Shown: in pieces, positions 47,888 through 59,396 of the stretch
Layout: every line of letters starts with the position of its first letter
How positions within the stretch are numbered: the stretch's first letter is position 1
Assembly: GCA_914767715.1 (NCBI GenBank)
Contig: OU612071.1
Coordinates: 13,563,493-13,627,492, forward strand
Origin: Membranipora membranacea
Taxonomy: Eukaryota > Bryozoa > Gymnolaemata > Cheilostomatida > Membraniporidae
Direction: 5' to 3'
DNA: 64,000 nucleotides
Notes under the pieces: generated by a model
What the model saw: only the letters and a program-made list of their open reading frames with translations
What the model was told of the DNA's origin: nothing
Databases searched by the model: none
Program-made: the position numbers and the translations under genes

Positions 47888-50690
47888 CCGGCCATAATGC
47901 CATGTCAAAATGCCATTGGGACAAAATGCCATTGCCATAATGCCATGGCCATAATACCATAGGTAATAACACCACTGCACATTATGCCAATGTCAATATA
48001 CCAGTTGTACAAAATGCCAGTTGTGTCAAAATACCAGTCGATAAAACGCCCGATTAGACATAATACCATTTGGGACAACATACCATATCCCAAAATACCA
48101 ATGCCATAATGCCAAAATATGTTACCAAATCAAGATCAGCCACGCTGTATATTTTCTTGTTAATTATATTACAGCTGCGAGTTGCTCAGTCAGAGTAGGA
48201 GGTGCTTCAGCTGGTTAAGACCCATCTCCTTCACTGCTCAAGTCTCGAAGTTTCTACGTTTGAGTTTTGATGATCTCTTCGGGTTTGTTGGGCCCATGTG
48301 TACCGAAGGCTAGTGTGTGTTGCAGAAATTGTAGCCAAATATTGTGCCGCAAACTCTGTGGAATATGGCAAATTAATTGACTCTCTAAAGTTGACCAACT
48401 TTATGTCTTTGCTAGAAGGGTTTTGACTGGTCTTGACTGATGCTATTACTGGCGTCAAGAAGGCTAGCATGATTGAACATAGTCTAGGAAAATTCTGTTC
48501 ATGAGTATGCAGTTTAGCATAAAAATACGATCTTTTTCAGCGCTAAAACACTGAAAAAGTGACATCTGAGGCAAGGCCATTTCTACAACAGTCATAATGA
48601 TTATCTTTGTATTGAATACTTTTTTACATCTTGTTTAAAGCTTTCAACATGATACTGACACATTTGGCGACATATTACAATGCCTAGTTTTTTCTTTTTA
48701 ATCGCAACAAGATATGTTTTCCACTTAGTGCCCACCGTACCTGCTATGCACCACTTGACCATCGACGCCCCACCAGCCCGACTATGAGTTTGCATCCTGG
48801 GCCTACCCAAATTTGTTGAACAAGGCTATACATGCCATTACTTAACAAGGACCTCTATCCTCGCTTGTTAGTGGTGTTAAGAAATTTAAAATTGTTGAAT
48901 CAAGTGTTGTATTCATGGTTTAAAATCATGTTTAAAATATTTTGAATTGAGCATGATTTCAATAAAAGTTTCGAAATTCTGTATTCAAAAAGCATTTGTA
49001 ATGGCATGATGTTTAGTTTTTCATAATTATTAGAAATGTGATCCCTGGTCTTATTCCCTTGATGAGACGCAGAACATTTTTGTAGAGTCGTAGCTAGCTA
49101 TCACTTGCGTGGCCCCACAGCTCTTATTCGTTGATCAAATCCGGATGTAAAAGCTTAAATAATGTCAACCATTAGATTTTGCTCAACAGCTGGACCGAGT
49201 GCTTGTATCATCATCATCAGGGTTAAATTTAATTTTTTTTCAGGCTTTTAAAATGTTCATGGACCATGGAAGCTATATTGGAGTTTCAATCTACAAATTT
49301 TGTTGTTTCTTTTTCTTCTGAAATAGAGTTCCCGAATATGAGCTTTTAATCTTATGGGTTACAAATTTTGTTTGGTGCTTCAAAAAGATTTTCTCATAGT
49401 TGATCAAAAGACCGTTGGTGATACACCATTCAGTTATCAGAGGTAAATTTCTCTTCGTTATTTCAGGCTTAGTACTTTAAGATATTAGTATCGTCAGCAA
49501 AAGGTATTTAATTTAGATCGGGTGATGCATTTAAAAGGTCAATATTTATACATTAAAATTAGTACTGGCCCGAGAAACAAACCCTGGGAAGCACCGATCA
49601 TGACAGACAGTAAACCTGACTTAATTCATTCACCAAGACAAACTGTTTTCTATATAAAAGATATATTTCTAACAGTCGATATGAGGGAGAAGAAAATCTC
49701 AAATTTTCTGTTTACTTATAATAATGTCGTGATTTATTGTATACGTATTGTAATGAAAGATCTAAAAAGAAACCCTGGTTGATTTTTCTATCATTAAAAT
49801 GGTCGAAAAGTTGTTCCATTATAATATTGATTGTGACAGTTGTATTGAGCTTCCATCTAATGCCAAATTTCTAATTTGTGAGTAATTCTTTGCACTCCGA
49901 ATACTCTCTCATTTGCACAGAGAGGAGATTTTTTGAAACCTTCGATGTCGAGTTTAAAATTGTAATGGGTCTGTTATTAATTTCTATGAATATTTATTTC
50001 CGTGAAAGTTCATTTTGGGTGAACAGACTTTTTTGTTCTTGTTAGTTGTGACTGTAACTTTTTGTACAACTAATAAACGCAGAGTTAACCTGCTCTATGT
50101 TCAATCATTGTGGTCTTATCTATGTCATTAGTAACATGAGTCAAGACTTGGCTTTCGAAAAAAAGTTGGTAATAATCCAGAGTTATTGTCATTATAATTC
50201 TAGAGAATAGTTGGGAAATATCTGTTACAAGTCACTACCTCTCAGTTTGTGGACGCCAACAAACTCCAGAGATCATCAAAATTCAAACGTAGAAACTTCG
50301 AGACTTGATCAGTGAATGAGATGGCTCTAACCAACTGATTCTGAACCATCTCCTGCTCTGACCAAGCAATTCGCAGCTGTAATATAACTAACAATGAAAG
50401 TCAACAGCGAGGCTTGATCTCCTTTGGTAACATATATTGGCATTATGGCAACGGTATTTTGGGATATGGTATGTTGTCCCAAATGGTATTATGTCCAATC
50501 CAGCATTATATCCACCGGTATTTTGAACCAACTGGCGTTTTATACAACTGGTATTTTTGCAGTGGTATAATGTGCAGTGGTGTTATCACCTATGGCATTA
50601 TGGCCATGGCATAATGGCAATGACATTATGTCACTGGCATTTTGTCCCAATGGCATTTTGACAATGGCATTTTGACGCGGAATCAATTAG
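47888..50690. mobile_element. Foldback-type element 2 built of ATGCCATTTTG subrepeats
   Basis: The left arm is about 47888-48300 and the right arm about 50245-50690, inverted. The outer 250 bp of each arm consist of diverged repeats of ATGGCATTTTGTCCAATGGCA-type text (left side CCATAATGCCA, CAAAATGCCA, AATACCA). The inner part of each arm contains a tRNA-like string, GTGCTTCAGCTGGTTAAGAC on the left, complemented near 50320. The 1.9-kb interior contains a reverse-transcriptase relic on the minus strand. Confidence 0.78.
49470..49640 (-). mobile_element. Non-LTR reverse-transcriptase relic
   Basis: The minus strand reads GASQGLFLGPVLILMYKY near 49590-49540, and then PFADDTNILK at 49504-49475. 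These correspond in order and spacing to the GxPQGSxLGPLLF..YINDL and FADDTN motifs of LINE reverse transcriptase, including the two catalytic Asp. Surrounding frames are broken. It lies inside foldback element 2. Confidence 0.75.
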
Positions 50691-50968
50691 TGTGGTGCGG
50701 TGACCCAAGGTCCCATGTTGATTTGAAGTAGCAATACTTCCATTTCATAATTTGGATTAATCAAAACTATGCCCAAAAATACCAGTGATTAATATTAGCA
50801 CACCACATATCAATACTACAAGGTCGAAAATATGACGAGCAGCAGAGGTGCAGATATAGTGAAAAATAATGAATAGCATCGCTTATTGTCAGCCACGACT
50901 CTTAACATTTCTAGGAATGATAATATTGGTAAAGTTCAAGAATTATACCTTGGTTACTAATATACAAT

Positions 50969-51303
50969 CACAGAGTAAGGATATACAGAGGGGACACTTC
51001 AACGATAGTTATAGTGCCTGTGGTTTTTGATTCAGCTTGATGCCAAAAACTCACTATCTCTATATTATGCTATAATTGCATTTTTCTTGCAGACATCCCT
51101 ACCTTTGATAGGCCATAATTCATTCTGTATTTCTCCTAAGGACTGATTTCCAACTTTGTGGGAATGTCTAATCTTCAAGCTTTACACCATATTATTATTG
51201 TCATTTTTTGCTAAGATACATAGGCTAGGAGCTATCTGCATGTGTAAAATGAGTTTTATCATATATATTTAAATGTCCCCTCTGTATATCCTTAATCTGT
51301 GTT
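50969..51303. mobile_element. Short DNA element with about 28-bp terminal inverted repeats
   Basis: CACAGAGTAAGGATATACAG with AGGGGACA on the left mirrors TGTCCCCT with CTGTATATCCTTAATCTGTG on the right. Length is about 335 bp. No coding sequence was seen inside. No clear target-site duplication was identified. Confidence 0.65.
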
Positions 51304-51662
51304 ACAACCAGTCATTGATAATACTCAAATGATGTGCACATTGCACGCATGCATAGGCTGCCTTATCAATCAAGCATTAAATATGTGACACTTGGCATAA
51401 AAGCGCTATAGTTAAAATCTATGAGGCCGTGTTGATTATTTCAATACAGTGTAATATGTGGTTCCTCCCCATTTGCTTGCCCTAAATCAGTTATATTAGG
51501 TGCCAACAGGAACTTAGTGACTCATTAAATCATTTGGCTAGGAGGAATGTGTTTGAGAAGTGATAGTCAGCCAGAGAAAAGAATACAGATGATAAGTCTA
51601 GTCTGAGAAATTCTGTTCAGCTGTTCAGCCTGTTACGCCTGTTCAGCAATTTACAGTTACCC

Positions 51663-51718
51663 GGAAGTTAGTTCATCAAATACTCAGTAGGCTATATTAC
51701 TGACACTATTTTAACAAG
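51663..51718 (+). other. Candidate 5' UTR (leader) exon, copy 1
   Basis: A 56-bp block starting GGAAGTTAGTTCATCAAATA and ending TTTTAACAAG before GTAATT. It is repeated with one difference at 51917-51972. No ATG in it opens a long frame. Confidence 0.45.
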
Positions 51719-51916
51719 GTAATTCAATACAGTGTAATATGATTATCCATTTCACTGTGCCAGTGTGTAGTCAGTGTCACTTTGCTATCAAATGTGTCAG
51801 TCATTTATCAAGTGTAAGTTGTCATTGCCAACTATGCTAGGTTTATCAGTAATCATTCAGTGCTGGCAGTTTCGTTCAAAGTAGATTATCGCTTACTGCT
51901 AAGGCATTTCAAAGAA

Positions 51917-51972
51917 GGAAGTTAGTTCATCAAATACTCAGTAGGCTACATTACTGACACTATTTTAACAAG
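51917..51972 (+). other. Candidate 5' UTR (leader) exon, copy 2
   Basis: A 56-bp block 55/56 identical to the copy 254 bp upstream, ending TTTTAACAAG before GTAAGG, a better donor. The next acceptor is TTATTCCAG at 52188, 12 bp before the TRIM start codon, so this is a likely leader exon of that gene. Confidence 0.5.
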
Positions 51973-52200
51973 GTAAGGACTATTGCTTCATATATTCAAT
52001 AGTGTACATTGTGATTGTGTGCCTCTAGTTCTCTCTGACAATCACGGCCAGATTGTAATGCTCTATGGGCAATGTTCATCCAAAAGTGTTCATCACATCC
52101 TTAATTTTAACGAATGATTAATACTCATGTAGCACACATCACATGATTATCAGCCCTGTAAGCCTAATGCCCTTGACTATTATTCCAGCAAATCACAGTC

Positions 52201-55200
52201 ATGGCTATGACACCAGTACAAGAAATAGTAGGAGAACTTGTGTTGCCCCCAGACAGAAACTGTGGGTCCTGTTTACGTCATGTGACCGAGATGGAGGCAC
52301 CCAGAGCACTACCGTGTAACCATGTGTACTGTTATGTGTGTGTAGAGAACAAGGCTGACAATCCAGATGAACAACTCGACTGTCCCATATGCAAGTAAGT
52401 CTGATAAACACCATTATATAGTACTTGTTGCAGTTGGGACTAAACATGAACATGACCTGGTCAGCGCTGAGCCCTGTAGATCCTATATCTCTCAGTCTAT
52501 TGGAGACCGGAGAAAAAGTAGGATTGCAACCAATCATGTGGATTGTAGGCACGTCAAACACCAGCAGCCGGTAGTAGAATGTATTTTAATAGTGCCACTC
52601 TTAATCCACTGAAACCCAGCGTGAAGCATACCAGCTATAAGGGCTGAAGCCGCAGTGACTGGTGACAGCATCCTCATGCATGAAGCTGTATAACACATCA
52701 GGGTTCTTTTATCTGCAAACACAATGTGTTGCACATACAGAAGACCTCCATTGTTCAGAGTCATGTGGTAAGTAGTCAGTCAGAGTCTACAAGATTTTCG
52801 GTATACCGACTAGGATTTGTACCCAGAAATTGCTTGCCTAGCGGTAGACACTGAGCCACACTGTCATGACCTTTATCACCATATACATAATTTATCATCT
52901 GAAGTGTGTCATAGCATCACCACAGGCTTATCATCTGTTACAACTTTGATAGCCCATTCCATCTCCTATACTATCTTGTTTCTGTCGCTCATGCGCATAA
53001 GAAAATTCATCAGTTTTTCTTGCATTTATTTTTGGGAAGGAGGTAATTATCTTTCTCGCCTTTGCTTATTTTCAGACATTACGCTAAACAATCTATGACT
53101 ATGAATGATATGTTAAAAATTTGCAGGAGGCAATACTTCAAACTGATGGTTCGTAAGCTAAGAAAAGTGAAGATATCGACAGATGAGGAAACAGGGGAGG
53201 TGACAGTGACCACCCTCAATCCTCCGTGTGATGCATGCAAGAACACACCTACTGATGCTGTCATCTACTGCATGGACTGCGGGAAGAAGATGTGTGAAGA
53301 CCATCTAGAGGTAAATATTATCCAATAGTCTCTTGTAAACATAATTTGAAAACAGTTGATCTTACGGCATATTTCAAAAGATGCTCATGCTTCACACAAA
53401 GCATTTCCTTTTAAGTGATTTTGATTGCCAACTTGCTGCTTAATTTGAGCGAGGAGTTGTTGTTGAAATGGCTTAAATCACAAGGTCCTGTCTTGGTACA
53501 AAGACTGAGAAACAAAGGTGCATTAAAGGCCGTTTTTCATACCCGGGTCAAGTTTTTTTACCATGCACCTGGGGCACAGAGCTTAGTAGTCAGTAGACTG
53601 CAGCGATATTCAAACTCAGGGCACCTAACACTTGTGTGTTACAGCGCTCCAATCAACTGCGTTACCTCCCATTCCTATATAGTGGTTGAATATATTATTA
53701 ACTATTTTTTCTTTCTACTCTTGAAGTCACACAAGATGTACGTTGAGATGCAGGAAGAAGTTCATGAGTTGATTGTGATTGCTGATTATCAACTGGCTCC
53801 TACTAAATATATCATGAAGAAATGCTCTCAGCACACGGAATATAGACTGACTGAAGCCTGTGAGATCTGCTTCAAAACTTTCTGTTCAAGATGCACAACC
53901 AGAGAGAAATGTCCAAAAGATGGTAAAATTGAATACAATAATTAATTTGGGATTTCCCCCAAAAAAGCGATTTTCTATTTAAATATCATTAAAATGCAAT
54001 TTGTAAATTTTGAAGTTTTATTGCAATGCAACTATTCATATTAAGAAATTAAGAAATAAGTTAATAAGTAAAATTGGTTAGTAGGGAGAAGTAACAATAT
54101 TATGATTCTGGTAACTTTTCATCGATATCTGAGAGTAATGTTATACTCTATCCTCTACAGCAGGCTACATTGGGTTTTCCAAGTTGAAATTCATTCCCAA
54201 TAATGAGTAACATGCGTTTTTGTGGGATTGGCAGTGAAAACAGTTTCCAATGAAAAATGTATGGTATTTAAGACTGCATGTTCTAGCCTGTGTTTCCCTT
54301 TTATATATTATTAATTCTGACACCTTTTCACTTGTGAGTGAGCACAACTCCCAAAATTTAAAAATCAAAACCACATATTACATACAACCTAGTTTTTGAT
54401 GTGTATTGGCCAGTGTCCTACAACAGATAGTAATAGCCAATTGCTGTTCTGTCATAAAAAATGGCTTCATTTTCTAAAAGTAATTGCATGATGCTGTCAT
54501 ATTGACCAACATGATCTAGTGTTTGTGATCATAAACTAATTATGGCTTTTTAATTTGGCGAGCAGATTCGAAAGACCATCAAGTTGTTGCTCTACCATCT
54601 TTGGCTGACATGTTGAGAAGGGAAATATCAGAATTCAACATGACACTGAATGAGAAGATGAAGAGATGCAGAGGTGTAGAGAAAGCGGCATGGAGAGAGT
54701 TCAGTGATATCGAAGAGCATGTCGAGGCCATGAACAAGGAAGTTGACAGAACTGCTGCGGAGCTGGTTAGTTTTCTCGTGCACTGATATTCCAACGCAAC
54801 AAATTTATAATCCATTATGCAATTAGGCCTATGTTTCCCTAAACAGCTGCTGTGAGGTAAAGTGGCTTGTCTTCCCATCCTGCTACAGCAGGTGTTGACA
54901 AACTTTATACTATCTCAACAATATCGCCCACAGAAATTAATCAGCAGACTAGAAGCATAGTGATGCTATATGTTATTATAAATACTGTTAGAAGTGGGTC
55001 TTCAGTAATCGCTTGAAGTCTCAATACTACAGTTGATTGAGTCTCACAAAAATCAACTAATTATTTTCTAATGAGTAAATTTGTCATAAAGGCAAAACTC
55101 ATAACTATATCATAAGCAAGCGACATACATACTTTCAGAAATTAAAGATCATCTTATACCACAAGACAGGTCCTATTTTCTAGGATATAATATTAATTTC

Positions 55201-57163
55201 AGCGATTAGATCCAAAAGTGATGCTTATCAACTTTTGTTTTCAGATAAATGAAGTTCAGAAACAAGCCAATACCACAAAGTCTAAGTTTTGTGAATACCT
55301 CGAGGAAATGTCTGGCAAGGTGTTTGATTTCTCTGAAGATTTGTTGACAAAAATTGCTGGTCTTGACTCGATATTCATGACCGGTCAGGCATTGACCAAT
55401 CAGTGTCCGGACACAGATGTGCTGGAGAAGTTCTATCAAATGACCAATCAGATCAAAGAGGTATCACAGGATGTTTCTGTTGAACAAGGCATCGAGATGA
55501 GAAGAGTCGATCTGCACCAAGGTAGTTGTACTATTTATGATAATAGATAAAAAAAATAGTAAAAACCTTGTGGTTTCCATTGTAGGCCTATTCTTGACGT
55601 TTTTGGATTGCGTTGTCACCATTGTTATTATTGTAAAAACTAGCAAATTCAAATTTTGTATTTAAGATAGCTGAACAAAACTTCAGTATGGTCAGTATGA
55701 TACAATCATTATCTTACTACATCAAATAATTGTGATAGTCTGCTATACCGGATATTGAATATCTGTTTTAGGACCACAATCAATCAATATGGGGCTCAAG
55801 TATCGATCAATACCAACTGGACTCAAACTTCTCAAGTCTGATAACCCCCCACATCATTATTACTATAGTGTCTGCTGGGTTGGTAACTCAGATGAGATTA
55901 AGTTTTCAGATTCCAAGCGCATTGAAACTAGAGACAGTAGTTTGGAAACACTAAGTAGCATTAAGATGCCTGACTTTGTTTATTCGTTGTGCTCTGTGGA
56001 TGGAATAGTGATGTCAAGAGTGGGAGATGGCTCTAAACCATACAAACTGTATATGGGGAGCAAGGACTCACCAGCTGACAAGCTTCTGTGTGAGGTTCCC
56101 TACTACACAACCCTCCCATTTGGACAAATTGACCTATCAAGGAAGCGAATAGCAGCAGTTTCTGGTTCCGATGCCAATACGCATATCCTGAAAGTTTTCA
56201 ACCACACTGGATATCATTTATTTGATATACCACTAATGGATATGGGTCACCCAACTGGAATGAAGATCATAGATGATGAATTTGTGCTAGTTGCAGACAA
56301 GGATAGTGGTGAGCTAAGAAAGTACAGAATGGAAGCAAACAGTGCACCTGTTTGGACCTGTGGAGGATTAACATCGCCAACTTCAATAAGTTATTGTGAC
56401 AGCACAGGTTGCATCTACATATCATCGTGGAGATCCAAGGCTGTGTATATACTCACAGTCGAAGGTAATAATCATTACTCATAATAAATGAAAATGGTAA
56501 TGATGATTTCATGAAAGTGTGAAGCTCTTTGATATAGTTCAGGTGAATAAAACAAACTCTGAGTCTCCATTGTCAATTATGCAGAATGTACTGGTAGAAA
56601 GCCAGCTAATATAAATCTCCTAAAGCTAACTCCAAGAGGTCATGGCAATGGGCCATGTAAGGCTAATAACCCTAACACATATGCTGTGTTGCGTAGGGTG
56701 GCAGATGTGGAATGAAATTAGCATTTAGAATGAGAGTGCACGACTCTGACAACGAAGTTGCAGTCTTGCTTATTAGCACCATCAACACATCATTTTTCGG
56801 GATGATGAGATGGCTCAATTGGTAAGCTCGTTTGCTATTCACTGCAAGGGGAATAGTTCTGCAGGAGCTGTGGGATAGAGGTTGATAAGTTTAGACCCTA
56901 GAGCCAGGACAAGGTGTATATCTCTCTCTAACCTATTTTTTTGTAAGAATCAATAAATTTATAATGATTTTATTGGGCTAACAAAATTTCACATTCTACA
57001 ACGTGTTGCAAATTTTTACCAAATTTCTTTGTTTTTTTTCACAGGAAAATTGTTGAAGACACTGCAAATGGATTGTGATGGATTGAATATAGCAGTACGA
57101 GGTAATCATTTAGCAGTGGTCTGTTTTATGAAAGGAATTCGACTTTACGAGATAATCTACTAG
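52201..57163 (+). CDS. TRIM-type protein: RING, two B-boxes, helical region, propeller-like C-terminus
   Basis: Coding exons: 52201-52394, 53127-53310, 53727-53922, 54566-54765, 55245-55521, 55772-56464 and 57045-57163; 620 aa, all phases consistent (2,0,1,0,1,1). Residues 21-64 are a C3HC4 RING (C21, C24, C39, H41, C44, C47, C61, C64), expected to bind an E2 and act as ubiquitin ligase. A first B-box begins CDACKNTPTDAVIYCMDCGK near residue 98. A second (CSQHTEYRLTEACEICFKTF, then CSRC) spans the exon 3-4 junction. Residues 192-350 are helical and charged, as in the TRIM coiled coil. Residues 352-620 contain repeated strand-like units ending in KV or YK (HILKVFNHTGYHLFDIPL, GELRKYRM, GCIYISSWRSKAVYILTVEG), consistent with an NHL/WD-like propeller; there is no B30.2/SPRY signature. 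The start is the first ATG after the leader acceptor at 52188. Close to the TRIM2/3/56/71-like group in architecture, but orthology cannot be assigned from here. Confidence 0.87.
53565..53690 (-). mobile_element. tRNA-derived SINE, diverged copy
   Basis: On the minus strand GGTAACGCAGTTGATTGGAG resembles box A, and the text TGAGTTTGAATATCGCTGCAG follows as box B plus the shared flank. It is the counterpart of the SINE at 34060-34190. It lies in the TRIM intron, ending about 40 bp before an exon. Confidence 0.55.
56800..56915 (+). mobile_element. Possible tRNA-derived SINE
   Basis: GATGGCTCAATTGGTAAGCT is box-A-like. A recognisable box B is not clear. It lies in the last TRIM intron. Confidence 0.35.
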
Positions 57164-59396
57164 GCAGCCGATGAAAGATTTTCAGTAAGGTGTTATGGAT
57201 TATTACATGATATTATCGATTCTATCAAACACTTTTCAAATGAAATAGGATATAACTCCTTGAGTGTGGATCGAAAGAACAACAGTGAATCTGTATAGGA
57301 ATTGTACTGAAATTCGAAAAGCAGGCCAATAGTTCTTTGGGAGGCAAATACACTGCATCCCCTAGAAACCTAAATTAAGTGGCCTGAAACCTTTGAATTT
57401 AATAATCCGTGTCAAAGATAACTCATTAAGGACTTCCATGTGTTATTTGTATTAATTCACACAAAGCTATTGAGGTACAGGAGGAGCTTACAGCGTCCCA
57501 AATTATGACATCATTGATGTTCTCCTCTCTTAAAATCTTTTCTTTACTCCGGCTCTGACAAGTCCATGGAGAGGGATGATTTGTTTGACACATTCAGGTA
57601 AAACCATCTTAAAAGGTAAGTTATTATCATATCAAAGATTCACTCCAGTATCAATTTGTCTCTGTCTTAAAGATATATTTCCATCAAATAAATTGCCTGG
57701 TCCGGACAGATTTTGTGCAAAAAAAGAAGAAAACTCTGCTTTATATCCTGCATCATCTCAACTTATCACATAATTTTCTGTTGAAAAGTATATTTTTTGA
57801 ACAGAAAGTCTGCATTAAGAATTATTGCAAATGTTCACCACATGCTAAATTATTTTATTGATACTAGAACACCGTGTAAAACATTTTATATTTTTGATAG
57901 TCTGCTTGTGTATTATAATCCTATATTGGATATCAAAAATTTAATAATTTTTCCTAGGTCTGTGAGTAATTTCGTAAGAAGTGTTAACAGTAAATATCCA
58001 CTAAGTCATATCTGTAGACTTGATCAAGGTATTAAACAACAATATTAATACATCTAATTGCTAAATCATCTAGTTACTTTTTGCTGAATGTCCAGACCCT
58101 CTTGTTTTAAGTGGAGGGTATCTAAATATCTTCTGTCAGTGTTATATAGTTTCATGTTCTTGTCTTTTTTTCTTTAGTTTTGGCACAAAATGTAAAACAT
58201 TCTCCTCTAAATGATTGTTAAATAAAGTATTGAAAAAAAGTCATGGCGTATTATATAGCTATTATGGGTCAAGTTTGAAGTTTGAAGTTTTTTCATTACC
58301 TAATTTCTGATATCCATCCAAAGGAGTCTGAGTTGCATTAGTTGAAAAATTGCGTATATAATTAAAAAAAGATGTTTTGTCTCTTCGTGGTTCTACGCTT
58401 GGATGGCTGGCATTTATCTATCTTTGCTCTTCGAGTGGTGATGATTGTCGTTGACTTTTTTAGTGAAGTGTTCAATACAATAGGTGTGCAGGAAAGTTGC
58501 TATTGTTGGTAGTGCTAGATCGTCAAGGATTGATATGGAGCTGGGCAAATGGTATATATTTAGCTCAAATTCGTTTGACTGAATGAAGTTTTCTGCATGG
58601 GTATGTAAAATAGACTCCTCCAACTCACTCAAGTGCCATTCACAACATTGCACCACTTTTATACTTATTCCACTGTTGATTCAAACGCAATACAAAGCAA
58701 TGGGTTGAACAAATTCGGAGTTATCTTGTCTCATTTTGCTAAAATAATTTATTGGACTCTGAGCAACGATGGAGACTAATTTTCAATTCAATAGGAAATA
58801 ATCTTGTAGTCTTGACATTGCTGAGCTTAATTGATCCATCATCCAGGGCCATCACTCTTATTCAATGCCCAATGTATTCAAGATTCAAACAGTTCATTTG
58901 CATTCTTTTGATGTAGTCATTTCATTATCAAACAGAAGACAACTTGTCACATGGAAATAATTTGGCCATTTTCATACTATGGAATCTCTCAATCAGCAAG
59001 ATTTATAGACTGACATAAAACTCCTTTGACATAAGGTTCAAGGTCATAATAAGGGGAAAGTTTAATTTTGGCCATTTTCATACATTTTCCCATTTGGCCC
59101 TTTTCATCATCTACGAATAATCGATGTTACAAGGGTAAATTAGAAATTTCCTGCCCCTGGCTAACAATTGTCCTAGTATATTAAACTTCTTTTTGATTCA
59201 TATGAATTCTTCTTTTATCAACCTTCCTCAACATCTTCTTTCATCAACAACCATACATACATTTAAATTTGCATTGTCAAACCATTTGTTTTCATCGAAT
59301 TGAGTTTAATACCCTTTGTTTCATTTAGGTTGATTTTTTTGGTATAATTGATGCAATAAAAATGTATATGTATATATATAATAAATATACTGACAT
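57164..59396. other. Intergenic stretch with LINE remains
   Basis: Between the TRIM stop and the minus-strand stop of the EGF/TSP1 protein I see the LINE relic at 57640-58245 and a possible second retroelement remnant at 58260-58660 on the minus strand (LDDLALPTIATFLHTYCIEH). The rest shows nothing supportable. The two genes converge here. Confidence 0.4.
57640..58245 (+). mobile_element. Internally deleted LINE relic
   Basis: IFPSNKLPGPDRFCAKK matches the conserved SNKAPGPDGFPAEF-like start of LINE reverse transcriptase. Less than 150 bp later the frame reads RKSALRIIANVHHMLNYFID, and then FVRSVNSKYPLSH, which belong to the far C-terminus (QKRALRII..., LPHYNTR). The catalytic core is missing, and the relic ends in AATAAAGTATTGAAAAAAA. 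Confidence 0.7.

Noticed and set aside
49522-49782. 86-codon plus-strand frame inside foldback element 2
   Set aside because: The opposite strand carries the reverse-transcriptase motifs, so this frame is an antisense by-product.
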